From assembly GCA_002364555.1 (NCBI GenBank), contig DEYM01000126.1, positions 1 through 20,712 on the forward strand: a stretch of DNA of 20,712 nucleotides. The letters are read 5' to 3'. A model generated the notes under the pieces. It searched no databases. It was given only the letters and a program-made list of their open reading frames with translations, and was not told the DNA's origin. Made by a program: the position numbers and the translations under genes. Below are positions 7,840-15,482 of the stretch, in pieces. This stretch comes from Phycisphaerales bacterium UBA3158 (lineage in GTDB: Bacteria > Planctomycetota > Phycisphaerae > Phycisphaerales > SM1A02). Numbering within the stretch: position 1 is the stretch's first letter; every line of letters begins with the position of its first letter.

Positions 7840-8934
7840 TCAGTCTGCAGGATCGGCATTGACATAGCGTTCAAGCGTCATCTTCAGATCGTCCTTCATG
7901 GGACCATCCTCAGCCAGTGCGACTGCCTTCTCCTGGATCTCGATGGCCTTCTTGGTCTTCTTCATGTCGAAGTAGGCCCTTGCCATCGTGTCGAGAACCG
8001 ATGGTTCCTCGCCCTTGGTCAGTTCGTTGGCTCGAGTGATGGCCTTCATCGCGAACTCGAGGTTTCGATCCTTGACCATCTGGCCGGTGAGTACTTCCCA
8101 GCTGATTCCGTTGAGCACCTGGTAGTCGTCCCAGTTGGCCTTCAGGATCTGCTCACCGACGGCATAGGCTTTCGGTGCCCATTGGTCGTTGCTGAGCATC
8201 AGCTGGAACTTCATCATCTTGATTTCCATCATCTCGGGATGCTTGGCGATCATCTTGTCTATGGCTGGAAGGGCCTTGTCCAGGTTGCCCGTGTTGGTCG
8301 CTTCCATCAGAAGGGGCATCATGGCCTGCATCTCCTGCTCCATGACCTGCTGCTTCTTGAACTCGGCGGCATACGCGTCGGTGTTCCATTCACCAGCCAC
8401 GTACTTCTCGAGGACGGGATCGATCGAGCCGGGATGGCCGATCCAGGCGATGCGACCCGTCTTGTCGACGAGGTAGGCGCACGGGATGCCGTTCTGGCCG
8501 GCAGGGGCCATCCAGTTCTTGGCGATGGAATCATTCATTTCCATGCCGACCGTGTAGTCCATCTTGTCGCCCTGATCCTTGACGAAATCGACGATCTTCG
8601 GCTTGATGTCGTCACCACGTTCCCAGATCGCGATTCCCATGATCTTGATCTGGTCCTTGTACTGCTTCTGGAGCTTCGAGAGATGGGGAAAGGCTTTGAT
8701 GCAGGGGCCGCACCAGGTTGCCCAGCATTCGACGACATAGGAGTCGCCTGGTGCGAAGGCGTCGATGCCCTTGCCCTTGATCCAGTCGATGTCGTTGATG
8801 GCGGGGGCCTTGTCTCCGACACTCAGCATCTTCGGAGCGTCGTTCTTCTTGGCTGATTCATCTGCAGCGTTCTGGGCAAATGCCATGCTTGAGAGAATCA
8901 GGCCGGCAGCGGCGGATTTGAGTAGTCGGGACAT
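7840..8934 (-). CDS. Secreted TlpA/thioredoxin-like protein with helical C-terminal extension
   Basis: A 364-residue exported protein. Residues 1-20 are a Sec signal peptide (basic start, hydrophobic core, A-F-A before Q21). Residues about 36-190 are a thioredoxin fold of the TlpA/AhpC-TSA kind: D-K-A-P near 41-44, the active site W-A-T-W-C-G-P-C with C75 and C78, and a cis-proline loop G-I-P-C-A-Y-L-V-D. The remaining 170 residues are helical, methionine- and lysine-rich and look like degenerate TPR units. Known relatives reduce or isomerise disulfides outside the cytoplasm. The ATG at 8934 with GGAGAA upstream is chosen over 8964, whose ten extra residues would precede the signal peptide. 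It lies 96 bases after E2 and is followed by a strong hairpin. Confidence 0.85.
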   Translation of the reverse strand: MSRLLKSAAAGLILSSMAFAQNAADESAKKNDAPKMLSVGDKAPAINDIDWIKGKGIDAFAPGDSYVVECWATWCGPCIKAFPHLSKLQKQYKDQIKIMGIAIWERGDDIKPKIVDFVKDQGDKMDYTVGMEMNDSIAKNWMAPAGQNGIPCAYLVDKTGRIAWIGHPGSIDPVLEKYVAGEWNTDAYAAEFKKQQVMEQEMQAMMPLLMEATNTGNLDKALPAIDKMIAKHPEMMEIKMMKFQLMLSNDQWAPKAYAVGEQILKANWDDYQVLNGISWEVLTGQMVKDRNLEFAMKAITRANELTKGEEPSVLDTMARAYFDMKKTKKAIEIQEKAVALAEDGPMKDDLKMTLERYVNADPAD

Positions 8935-8960
8935 GCTTTCTCCGTTCTGACTTGTGTAAT

Positions 8961-8979
8961 CCAATTCACATCGAATTGG
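8961..8979. promoter_or_regulatory. Perfect inverted repeat upstream of the TlpA-like gene
   Basis: CCAATTC-ACATC-GAATTGG, 7-bp arms with a 5-base centre, lies 27-45 bases before the start at 8934. Position and symmetry suit a dimeric regulator's operator or a leader hairpin. No copy was seen elsewhere in the window. Confidence 0.35.
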
Positions 8980-9030
8980 TCTTGTGAGCGTTCAATTTGC
9001 GTTTCGAAACCATACCACGCGGTCACATGA

Positions 9031-10359
9031 CTAGAGCATGAATCGCATGGGATTCTCGAGGTCGTCGATCACATGCCCGATGAATGGCACTTCACGGCCT
9101 CCATCCACGAGTCGATGATCCATTGAATGACTCAGTGGCAGAATCAGTCTCGGCACGATCTCGTCCTCGACCACCCAGGGCATCTTGCGAGCTCGTCCGA
9201 CAGCCAGGCAGGCGACCTGCCCAGGTGTGATGATCGGTGTGGAGTAGCGAGTACGGCCCATGGCGCCGGCATTCGAGATGGTGTAGGTTCCACCTCGCGT
9301 GTCCTCTATCGCGAAGCTTGCGTTTCTCGCATTGTCCGTGATGACCTGCAGATGATCCGCGATCTGGCCAACACCCATTCGATCCGCGTTGTGGATGACC
9401 GGTGCGACCAGACCCCGTGGCGTATCGACTCCGATTCCGATGTTCACATACCTGTGGAAGACGATCTCGCCCGAGTTCTCCTCGAGGGTCGCGTTCAGAA
9501 TGGGGAAGGTGCTCAGTGAACGGCAGATGGCCCGGATGACGAACGCCAGAGTCGTGATCCGGCGATCGATGGATCCTGGATCGTTGAAGTCCTTGCGGAG
9601 TATCTCGAGCTCTGTGATGTCGGCATCATTGCAGTCGGTGACATGGGGAATCGTCGCCCATGAGGTGCTCATCACCTGGGAGATCGATTTACGAGCCTGA
9701 CTCAGTGGGGAACGGATGATCTCGCCGTACTGGTCGCTGTCGGGAGTTCCTTCGATCTCGACGGACAGTGGATTGACGGGTGCCTGTGGCGCCACCTGTC
9801 GAGTCGTTGTCGCAATCGGCGTGCTTGGAATCCTCGGCTGGGTCGTGGCGGTCTCCGGAGGAGTGGATGTCACCGGTGTCGCGGTGACGACTGCCGGCTT
9901 GGAATGCTCCTCGACATCGCGACGGGTCACCCGTCCGCCCGGGCCTGTTCCATCAACCTCCGAGAGATCTATCTTGAGATCCCGAGCCAATCGTCGAACC
10001 GAGGGGGATGCGGGCTTGCGACCGCTGGTTCCTCTTCTCGTGGCAGCGGACGTGCTGACTGGCGTCGAAGGGGTATCGGGTCTGGAGACGGCTGGTTCCT
10101 CCGCAACGGATGCGCCCTCCGCCTCGAAGGTGAACATGACGTCGCCCACATGAACGAGCTGTTTCTCCTCGACGTGGATCCGGTGCACCTTGCCGCTGTA
10201 AGGTGAGGGGATCTCGACAGCGGCCTTGTCGGTTTCCACCTCCATGATGTGCTGGTCCTCGTTGACGATCTCCCCTTCGCTGACCAGAAGTCGCATGATC
10301 TGGCCTTCGTGGACACCCTCGCCGAGATCCGGCAATTTGAATTCCTTCATGACGCTCAT
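9031..10359 (-). CDS. 2-oxo-acid dehydrogenase E2, dihydrolipoamide acyltransferase
   Basis: A 442-residue acyltransferase that moves the acyl group from the lipoyl arm to CoA. Residues 4-80 are one lipoyl domain, with lysine 45 in E-T-D-K-A as the probable lipoylation site. A P/T/S/A-rich linker leads to a peripheral-subunit-binding domain (about 115-152: S-P-S-V-R-R-L-A-R, then G-T-G-P-G-G-R-V-T-R-R-D-V). A second flexible linker leads to the catalytic domain (about 210-442) with H415 in D-H-R-L-V-D-G-G. Domain order and length are normal for branched-chain-type E2 proteins. The ATG at 10359 follows the E1-beta stop by 2 bases with GGAG upstream; 10371 overlaps that stop codon and is less likely. 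It is the last of the eight-gene run. Confidence 0.92.
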   Translation of the reverse strand: MSVMKEFKLPDLGEGVHEGQIMRLLVSEGEIVNEDQHIMEVETDKAAVEIPSPYSGKVHRIHVEEKQLVHVGDVMFTFEAEGASVAEEPAVSRPDTPSTPVSTSAATRRGTSGRKPASPSVRRLARDLKIDLSEVDGTGPGGRVTRRDVEEHSKPAVVTATPVTSTPPETATTQPRIPSTPIATTTRQVAPQAPVNPLSVEIEGTPDSDQYGEIIRSPLSQARKSISQVMSTSWATIPHVTDCNDADITELEILRKDFNDPGSIDRRITTLAFVIRAICRSLSTFPILNATLEENSGEIVFHRYVNIGIGVDTPRGLVAPVIHNADRMGVGQIADHLQVITDNARNASFAIEDTRGGTYTISNAGAMGRTRYSTPIITPGQVACLAVGRARKMPWVVEDEIVPRLILPLSHSMDHRLVDGGREVPFIGHVIDDLENPMRFML

Positions 10360-10361
10360 CG

Positions 10362-11345
10362 CTACTCCCATGCCATCGTTTCACGAACGGATTCGATGAT
10401 GTCGTCCGCGTCCGGGAGGAAATATTGTTCTGTCTGGAAGTAGGGGAATGGGATGTCGTATCCCGTCAGCCTCTTGATGGGGGCTTCGAGATATTCGAAG
10501 GCGCCCTCGTTGATCCGAGCGATTATCTCGGAGGCGATTCCACATGTTCGATGCCCCTCATGAACGATCACGCAACGGCCCGTCTTGGCGACCGACTTGC
10601 AGAGCGTCTCACCATCCATGGGGGAGATCGTCAGCAGATCGATGAGTTCGATATCGATGCCATGCTCATCGATCAGATCCTCCATGGCTTCACGAGCAGG
10701 TCGCATCATCGCGCCATAGCTGATGAGAGTCAGATCCTTTCCCTCTCGAACAACCTGTGAAGTGCCGATCGGCAAGGTCTCGCGTTCCTCGGGGACATCC
10801 TCGCGAAATGCTCGGTAGACAGCCTTTGGTTCGTAGAAGATGACAGGATCGGGATCATCGATTGCTGCCGCGAGCAGTGCGCGGGCATTACGAGGTCCCG
10901 ATGGAATCACCACCTTGAGTCCGGGTGTATGGGCCCAGTAGGTCTCGCGGGATTCGCTGTGGTGTTCGACCGCACGAATGCCACCACCATAGGGTGTTCG
11001 CAGGACCATTCTCATCGGGAAGCGGCCCATTGTCCTGTTGTGGAGGCGAGCCATGTTCTGTTCGATCTGATCGAACGCCTGCATGGTGAATCCGGAGAAC
11101 TGGATCTCCACGACGGGCTTGAGACCGTAGACGGCCATGCCGACAGCCGTCCCGATGATCCCGCATTCCGCCAGGGGAGTATCCATGACGCGATCGCGGC
11201 CGTACTGCTCATGCAGGCCTTTGGTGACTCTGAACACACCGCCATTGACACCGACATCCTGACCCATGATCAGGACGCTCTCGTCGGCGGACATGGCCTC
11301 GTCGAGTGCCAGGTTCAGGGCTTCTACCATCGTCTTCTGAGGCAT
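10362..11345 (-). CDS. 2-oxo-acid dehydrogenase E1 component, beta subunit
   Basis: A 327-residue transketolase-type beta subunit. It shows the family start (M-V-E-A-L-N-x-A-L-D-E-A-M), G-Q-D-V-G-V-N-G-G-V-F-R-V-T, D-T-P-L-A-E-x-G-I-x-G-x-A-V-G-M-A, Q-F-S-G-F, the R-T-P-Y-G-G-G-I-R segment and a C-terminal transketolase domain with H-E-G-H-R-T-C-G. With E1-alpha it forms the thiamine-diphosphate heterotetramer that decarboxylates a 2-oxo acid and acylates the E2 lipoyl group. The length is normal. The start codon overlaps the E1-alpha stop by 1 nt. Sequence alone does not separate pyruvate from branched-chain or aromatic 2-oxo acids. Confidence 0.93.
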   Translation of the reverse strand: MPQKTMVEALNLALDEAMSADESVLIMGQDVGVNGGVFRVTKGLHEQYGRDRVMDTPLAECGIIGTAVGMAVYGLKPVVEIQFSGFTMQAFDQIEQNMARLHNRTMGRFPMRMVLRTPYGGGIRAVEHHSESRETYWAHTPGLKVVIPSGPRNARALLAAAIDDPDPVIFYEPKAVYRAFREDVPEERETLPIGTSQVVREGKDLTLISYGAMMRPAREAMEDLIDEHGIDIELIDLLTISPMDGETLCKSVAKTGRCVIVHEGHRTCGIASEIIARINEGAFEYLEAPIKRLTGYDIPFPYFQTEQYFLPDADDIIESVRETMAWE

Positions 11346-12502
11346 CAGTCAACACCCTTTCGATCAAGACGACTGAGGTACTCGTTGCGTTGATCCTCGA
11401 GCTCCGAGGGCGTGACCTTGTAGAGATGGTCGAACACCTCTCTCGGGCGAGCCTTGGCGATCTTTCGAAAACGCTCTCTGGCCTCCAGAACTTCCGCATC
11501 GGCTTCCGACCGTACTTTTTCGGCACCGTCCTTGCTGAGCAGGCCCCGACCCTCGAGATATCTCTGGAAGCGGATGATCGGGCAGCGTGATTCCCAGGGT
11601 TCCGATTCGGCACTGTCCCTGTAGACGGTGGGATCGTCCGCGGTGGTGTGGAGGCTCATTCTGTAGGTGACTGCTTCGACGAACGTCGGCCCTTCGCCGT
11701 CGCGTGCTCGTCTGGTCGCCTCCCGCATGGCGGCGATCATGCCGAGGATGTCGTTGCCATCCACGCGGATGGAGGACAGTCCGAAGGCGACCCCTCTTCC
11801 AGCGAGATGATCGGTCGCGTATTGAAGCTTGGTGGGGGTCGAGATCGCCCATCCATTGTTCTCGCAGACAAAGATCACGGGAGCTCGATCGACCATCGCG
11901 AAGTTGAAGGCCTCGCTGACGGCACCTTGGGACATGGCGCCATCACCGAAGTTGACCACGACGCAGTCGTTGTCGTCTCGTCTCCTCATTCCCATGGCGA
12001 TACCCACCGCAGGGAGCACGTGGGATCCGATCACGATGGAGAAGGGCATGTCATTGACGCCTTCGGGTGGGGGGAATCCCTGATGGTATCCCGACCAGAG
12101 CAGGAACAGTCGTTCCATCGGCCAGCCACGTTGGATCTGGGCACCGAACGATCGATAGGACGGGCTGAACCAGTCCTGTTTGGTCAGTTCCCAGACCTGT
12201 CCGATCATGCACGCTTCCTGACCGAGATTCGGAGCGAAGGTCCCCATCTCACCCTGGCGCTGCATGGTGAGCATCCTGGAATCGAATGCTCGAGTGAGAA
12301 CCATGGCTCGGTGCACGGCAAGCAGTTCGGAATCGTTCAGGCCAGGATCACGGGCCTGATTGATATTGCCATGCTCGTCGAGGACCTGAAGAGCCTCGAT
12401 TCGTCCAAGATCAATTGGATTCATATCCATATGATGGGCAGCCTGACCAGTTGGGACTTCGGAATCGGCCGCTTCATCACGCGGCCTTGTGATAATCGTC
12501 AT
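11345..12502 (-). CDS. 2-oxo-acid dehydrogenase E1 component, alpha subunit
   Basis: A 385-residue thiamine-diphosphate-binding subunit. The cofactor motif runs from G-D-G-A-M-S (186-191) to E-N-N (214-216), and the lipoyl-contacting loop is H-T-T-A-D-D-P-T-V-Y-R (285-295). The S-P-S-Y-R (113-117) and G-S-H (159-161) segments of the E1-alpha fold are present. About 50 N-terminal residues precede the conserved core, as in many pyruvate and branched-chain members. It decarboxylates a 2-oxo acid together with E1-beta. It lies 24 bases after paaD and overlaps E1-beta, which puts the complex inside the phenylacetate operon. No Shine-Dalgarno is seen, and a TGC-TACAAT element ends 9 nt before the start. 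An aromatic substrate such as phenylpyruvate is inference; pyruvate or branched-chain oxo acids remain possible. Confidence 0.93.
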   Translation of the reverse strand: MTIITRPRDEAADSEVPTGQAAHHMDMNPIDLGRIEALQVLDEHGNINQARDPGLNDSELLAVHRAMVLTRAFDSRMLTMQRQGEMGTFAPNLGQEACMIGQVWELTKQDWFSPSYRSFGAQIQRGWPMERLFLLWSGYHQGFPPPEGVNDMPFSIVIGSHVLPAVGIAMGMRRRDDNDCVVVNFGDGAMSQGAVSEAFNFAMVDRAPVIFVCENNGWAISTPTKLQYATDHLAGRGVAFGLSSIRVDGNDILGMIAAMREATRRARDGEGPTFVEAVTYRMSLHTTADDPTVYRDSAESEPWESRCPIIRFQRYLEGRGLLSKDGAEKVRSEADAEVLEARERFRKIAKARPREVFDHLYKVTPSELEDQRNEYLSRLDRKGVD

Positions 12503-12511
12503 GAGAGAAGC

Positions 12512-12520
12512 ATTGTAGCA
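12512..12520 (-). promoter_or_regulatory. Possible internal promoter before E1-alpha
   Basis: TGCTACAAT on the minus strand is an extended -10 box (TG-N plus TACAAT), 9 nt before the E1-alpha ATG. A message from it would be essentially leaderless and would let the E1-E2 genes be expressed apart from paaABCD. No clear -35. Confidence 0.3.
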
Positions 12521-12526
12521 GGGGCC

Positions 12527-13042
12527 TCAGTCGGACTGCTTGACTGGCTTCATATGCTCGAACTGGTTTCGACAGGCATCGCAGAAATAGATCGAACGGC
12601 ACCGGGTGGGCCCATAAGGGCTGTCCAGGCGGGTCTCCTGGCTGCCACAGTAGGGGCAGGGAATCGCAGAGGTCATCAGGGGGATGGTTTCCCGGCTCGT
12701 ATCCACGCTGGTCCCACAGCTGGGCACCGTGACGCCATGCTCCATGAGCTGCGTGCGTCCAGCGTCGCTGATCCTTTCGACGGACCAGGGTGGATCAAAT
12801 ATCCATGTGACCTTGCAAGTGGAGACCATGGCGAGTTCCGCCACCTTGGACTGCACATCCTTGGCGATCATGTCCAGTGCCGGACAGCCGATGAAGGTCG
12901 GCAGCAGCAGGACATGTATGTCCTGCTGATCATCGCCTTCGATGGTGATGTCTTCAACCAGTCCGAGATCGACGATGCTGATGGGAAGCTCCGGATCGGG
13001 TATCTCGCGGAGTACGGCCAGTATTTCCTGGTCCACTACCAT
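12527..13042 (-). CDS. paaD: PaaD, phenylacetyl-CoA epoxidase maturation protein
   Basis: A 171-residue protein with an N-terminal MIP18/DUF59 domain: D-P-E-L-P-x-S-I-V-D-L-G-L-V (16-29), conserved C53 in F-I-G-C-P-A, and F-D-P-P-W-S (82-87). It ends in a cysteine-rich zinc-ribbon-like tail (C129-P-Y-C132 and C154-D-A-C157). This two-part layout is typical of PaaD, the protein of the PaaABCDE system thought to act in assembly of a metal or iron-sulfur site rather than in catalysis. The start lies within the last bases of paaC (7-nt overlap), so translation is probably coupled. Its place directly after paaC is the usual gene order. Confidence 0.92.
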   Translation of the reverse strand: MVVDQEILAVLREIPDPELPISIVDLGLVEDITIEGDDQQDIHVLLLPTFIGCPALDMIAKDVQSKVAELAMVSTCKVTWIFDPPWSVERISDAGRTQLMEHGVTVPSCGTSVDTSRETIPLMTSAIPCPYCGSQETRLDSPYGPTRCRSIYFCDACRNQFEHMKPVKQSD

Positions 13043-13803
13043 GAAGCGCCTGGATCCACTCGCCTGACTTCCGTCATCTCAACGAGCTGCTCCTTGAAAT
13101 GGTCGGCATGTCTTGATCGTCGACCTCCAAGTTGTGTCTGTTCGGGAAGTGAAAAAGTCGCATTGAGGCCTGCCTGCTTGATCGTCTCATGAAGACCGGC
13201 AGTCCACTCCCGGAAGATCTCCTCGCGACGAATGAGACAGGATTCCTGAGGTGATGGTCCATGACCGGGCATCTCGACGACCATGCCCGCCAGGGGTGCA
13301 ATTCGATCAAGCGCCAGTTGCATTCGTTCACGTGCCTCGTCGCCCGCGTTGGAGAGTCGTATGATCCATCTCTGCAGGTGAAGGACCTGGAGTTCCTGTT
13401 CGGGAAGTATCCGATCGCAGCGGGCGCCCAGATCGGAATCGTCATCCGCCTTGGACAGGTCCGCTATGACGATCAGCATGTAGGTCGCCATCAACCAACG
13501 CTTGACCACGGAGCCGGCCCAGTCGAACTCGTCGGATTGGGTGACCAGGTCGCAGCAGAAGTAGTTCTCGGCGGATCGTTCGAACGCGATGACGTCCGGA
13601 TCGAGATCGTATCTGTCGCCTAGGTACTGATAGAGGGTCAATGCATGGCTGAGATCATCCTGAGCCATGGCGGAGGAGGCGATATCCTCCTCAAGAATCG
13701 GTCCGAGACCGGTCCAGTCACTCTGCACATGTCCGAGCATGAGTTTGTCATCAGCGTGGGAGAGGATGCGGACGGCCAGCGGGTTGGAGAGCATGGATTC
13801 CAT
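13036..13803 (-). CDS. paaC: PaaC, structural subunit of phenylacetyl-CoA 1,2-epoxidase
   Basis: A 255-residue ferritin-like helical protein. Diagnostic parts are A-D-D-K-L-M-L-G-H-x-x-S-D-W (17-30), P-I-L-E-E-D-I-A (35-42), the A-Q-D-x-L-S-H-A helix, and L-Q-R-W-I-I-R-L-S-N (143-152), matching the PaaC pattern of H-x-x-x-W-V-V-R-L. In the E. coli complex PaaC pairs with PaaA and has lost most diiron ligands, serving as scaffold. The length is normal (E. coli about 248). The C-terminal 60 residues are charged and variable. The ATG at 13794 is an alternative three codons in. It sits between paaB (19-nt gap) and paaD (7-nt overlap). Confidence 0.92.
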   Translation of the reverse strand: MESMLSNPLAVRILSHADDKLMLGHVQSDWTGLGPILEEDIASSAMAQDDLSHALTLYQYLGDRYDLDPDVIAFERSAENYFCCDLVTQSDEFDWAGSVVKRWLMATYMLIVIADLSKADDDSDLGARCDRILPEQELQVLHLQRWIIRLSNAGDEARERMQLALDRIAPLAGMVVEMPGHGPSPQESCLIRREEIFREWTAGLHETIKQAGLNATFSLPEQTQLGGRRSRHADHFKEQLVEMTEVRRVDPGASW

Positions 13804-13822
13804 TGGAAGAAGTCATCGACAT

Positions 13823-14431
13823 TCAGAAGTGTTTGTGAATGTCCTCCTTGCGATAGTCCTCGTACTTCTCCTCATCTCGTATTCGAGTCCACTTTTCACG
13901 AACGTCCTTGCTGTAGCCCCGAGCAAACTTGTAGGTCATGTCGTGCAGTCGCCAGATCAGGGATCCCTTGCCGTCGGAGATCACGATCTTCTCTTCGGGT
14001 ACGACTCGAAACTGGACGAACTTGCCATTGGCGTACTGGCATGTTGCCCTGGCGATGGCGGTGTCGACATCGGGCGCATTGACGGTGCCGACCAGGGTGA
14101 GATTGCCGCCTCTGCGTGGCAGCCCGAAGGCGCACCAGCTCGAGCCGTCATCACCAACGGCATCACCGGGTTGAAGCGGTTCTATTCCACAGGGGCCGTC
14201 ATGGGCGAAGGAGCCGTGATGGGTGAGGATTGACGTACATACCTCGTCCAGCCCGTAATGTTCCCCGGCAAACTGGACGGCCAGTTCGGTGTCGGGAGCA
14301 TTCAGTGATCCGGCCCACTTGAAGGGAGCTTCCGTCTTCTTCTGGGTGTAGACGATCCAGTGATCCGTATCCGGAGTGCCTGGAGGCAATTGCCCCTCGT
14401 GCTGAATGAGTTGTTCGCGAATCTTCGACAT
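13823..14431 (-). CDS. paaB: Double-length PaaB (tandem PaaB domains)
   Basis: A 202-residue protein in the place of PaaB, which is usually about 95 residues. It contains two PaaB-like units. Residues 25-59 and 99-133 align without a gap over 35 positions, sharing W at position 1 and G-x-x-N-A-P-D-x-x-x-A-x-x-x-A-x-x-x-Y, nine identical residues in all. The second unit is followed by a V-V-P-E-E-K-I-V strand like the end of ordinary PaaB. A charged helical tail (about 165-202) ends the protein. PaaB is an essential small subunit of the phenylacetyl-CoA epoxidase that bridges PaaAC units. A fused dimer would impose two-fold geometry within one chain. It is 6 bases after paaA and 19 before paaC. 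The gene call is firm; the duplication reading is mine. Confidence 0.9.
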   Translation of the reverse strand: MSKIREQLIQHEGQLPPGTPDTDHWIVYTQKKTEAPFKWAGSLNAPDTELAVQFAGEHYGLDEVCTSILTHHGSFAHDGPCGIEPLQPGDAVGDDGSSWCAFGLPRRGGNLTLVGTVNAPDVDTAIARATCQYANGKFVQFRVVPEEKIVISDGKGSLIWRLHDMTYKFARGYSKDVREKWTRIRDEEKYEDYRKEDIHKHF

Positions 14432-14437
14432 GGACGA

Positions 14438-15460
14438 TCAGGCTGCCGGAGGTGTGGAGATGGTGCCGGATCCAACCGCCTTGCGTACCCATCCACCCTG
14501 CTCATAGGAGAAACGTCTGAGTGAAAGACGGTGATCATTGCAGGGGCCGTTGCCTCTGATCACTCTCCAGAACTCATCCCAGTCGGGCTGGGTGAAGGTC
14601 CAGTTGCCGGATTCCTCATCAAGCATGATGGCCTCATCCGGGGTGGTGGAGGTCACATTGCCCTGATCATCCTTGGTCACGATGTTGATCTTGAGCCCGA
14701 GGTCCTGAGCAGCTGGCGCGAAGCGATTCACGAAACGTTGCCTGAGTGAGTCGTTCTTCTCGATCTTCATCCGCCATCGCATCGGCGGGCGGGATTCCGC
14801 GTTTGGCTTGTCTGCCGGGCCGAAGAACATCAGGGTGACGGGCCACCAGCGATCGAAGGCCGCCTGTGTCATCTTCTTCTGCGACTTGGTGCCACTCATC
14901 AGGGTGAGCACCATGTCTTCACCACTCTTGAAGTGGAAGGCCTCTTCCATGTTGATCCTGTTCATGGTGCGTACATACGGACCATAGGCACCATCGGCGA
15001 GCGTCTTCTGATTCATGATCGCGGCGCCGTCGATGAGCCACTGGATCATGGCGATGTCGGCCCATGTCGGGGCCGGGTAGTTGAAGCAGTTGTGATATTT
15101 GGTCTTGCCGGTGACGAGATCGCGAAGCATGTCGTCGCGGCTCTTGCCGAGCTCCTGGGAGACGCGATAGAGCATCTGCCCATGTCCGACCTCGTCCTGG
15201 ACCTTGGCGGTCAGTGCCAGTTTGCGTCGTAGGCTCGGCGCACGCGTGATCCACTCGCCTTCAGGCAACGCACCGATGATCTCGCTGTTGGCATGATGCT
15301 CGGCCATCGCGAGCATGCCCATGCGATAGGCTTCGGGCATCCAATCGCCGGGTTCGATGAGAATGCCATCCGATATCCGCTGCTCGAACTGAGCGAGAAG
15401 CTCCGGATCCTCCTGAGAGGGGGTGGGGGCTGGCTTGGCTGAGTTGGAAGCATTGATCAT
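14438..15460 (-). CDS. paaA: PaaA, catalytic diiron subunit of phenylacetyl-CoA 1,2-epoxidase
   Basis: A 340-residue ferritin-like oxygenase subunit that forms the 1,2-epoxide of phenylacetyl-CoA with O2. It closely follows E. coli PaaA: I-E-P-x-D-W-M-P-x-A-Y-R, H-A-N-S-E-I-I-G-x-L-P-E-G, W-I-T-R-A-P-x-L-R-R-K, A-K-V-Q-D-E-V-G-H-G, F-N-Y-P, and W-L-I-D-G-A-A-I-x-N-Q. Metal-ligand candidates are E60, E90 and H93 (E-V-G-H), and E173 and H176 (E-A-F-H). Residues about 257-280 carry an insertion (I-V-T-K-D-D-Q-G-N-V and following) before the conserved D-x-E-S-G-x-W/Y-x-F; the E. coli protein is shorter here. The ATG at 15460 has AGGAA 8 nt upstream and is preferred to 15535, which would overlap the thiolase gene. 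Confidence 0.96.
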   Translation of the reverse strand: MINASNSAKPAPTPSQEDPELLAQFEQRISDGILIEPGDWMPEAYRMGMLAMAEHHANSEIIGALPEGEWITRAPSLRRKLALTAKVQDEVGHGQMLYRVSQELGKSRDDMLRDLVTGKTKYHNCFNYPAPTWADIAMIQWLIDGAAIMNQKTLADGAYGPYVRTMNRINMEEAFHFKSGEDMVLTLMSGTKSQKKMTQAAFDRWWPVTLMFFGPADKPNAESRPPMRWRMKIEKNDSLRQRFVNRFAPAAQDLGLKINIVTKDDQGNVTSTTPDEAIMLDEESGNWTFTQPDWDEFWRVIRGNGPCNDHRLSLRRFSYEQGGWVRKAVGSGTISTPPAA

Positions 15461-15482
15461 GTGATTCGTTCCTGGTGAGCCT

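Noticed and set aside
7789..8856. 355-codon open frame on the plus strand
   Set aside because: Antisense to the TlpA-like gene, whose signal peptide and C-G-P-C site are unambiguous. The plus-strand product is an L/H/D/V-rich shadow and starts in the terminator hairpin.
9001..9010. GTTTCGAAAC as a terminator after E2
   Set aside because: The palindrome is short with no loop and no T-run, so it was not called as a terminator.
11648..13192. 514-codon open frame on the plus strand
   Set aside because: It lies opposite E1-alpha, paaD and the start of paaC, all with clear family motifs. The translation is low in complexity, rich in H, G and D, and resembles no protein family.
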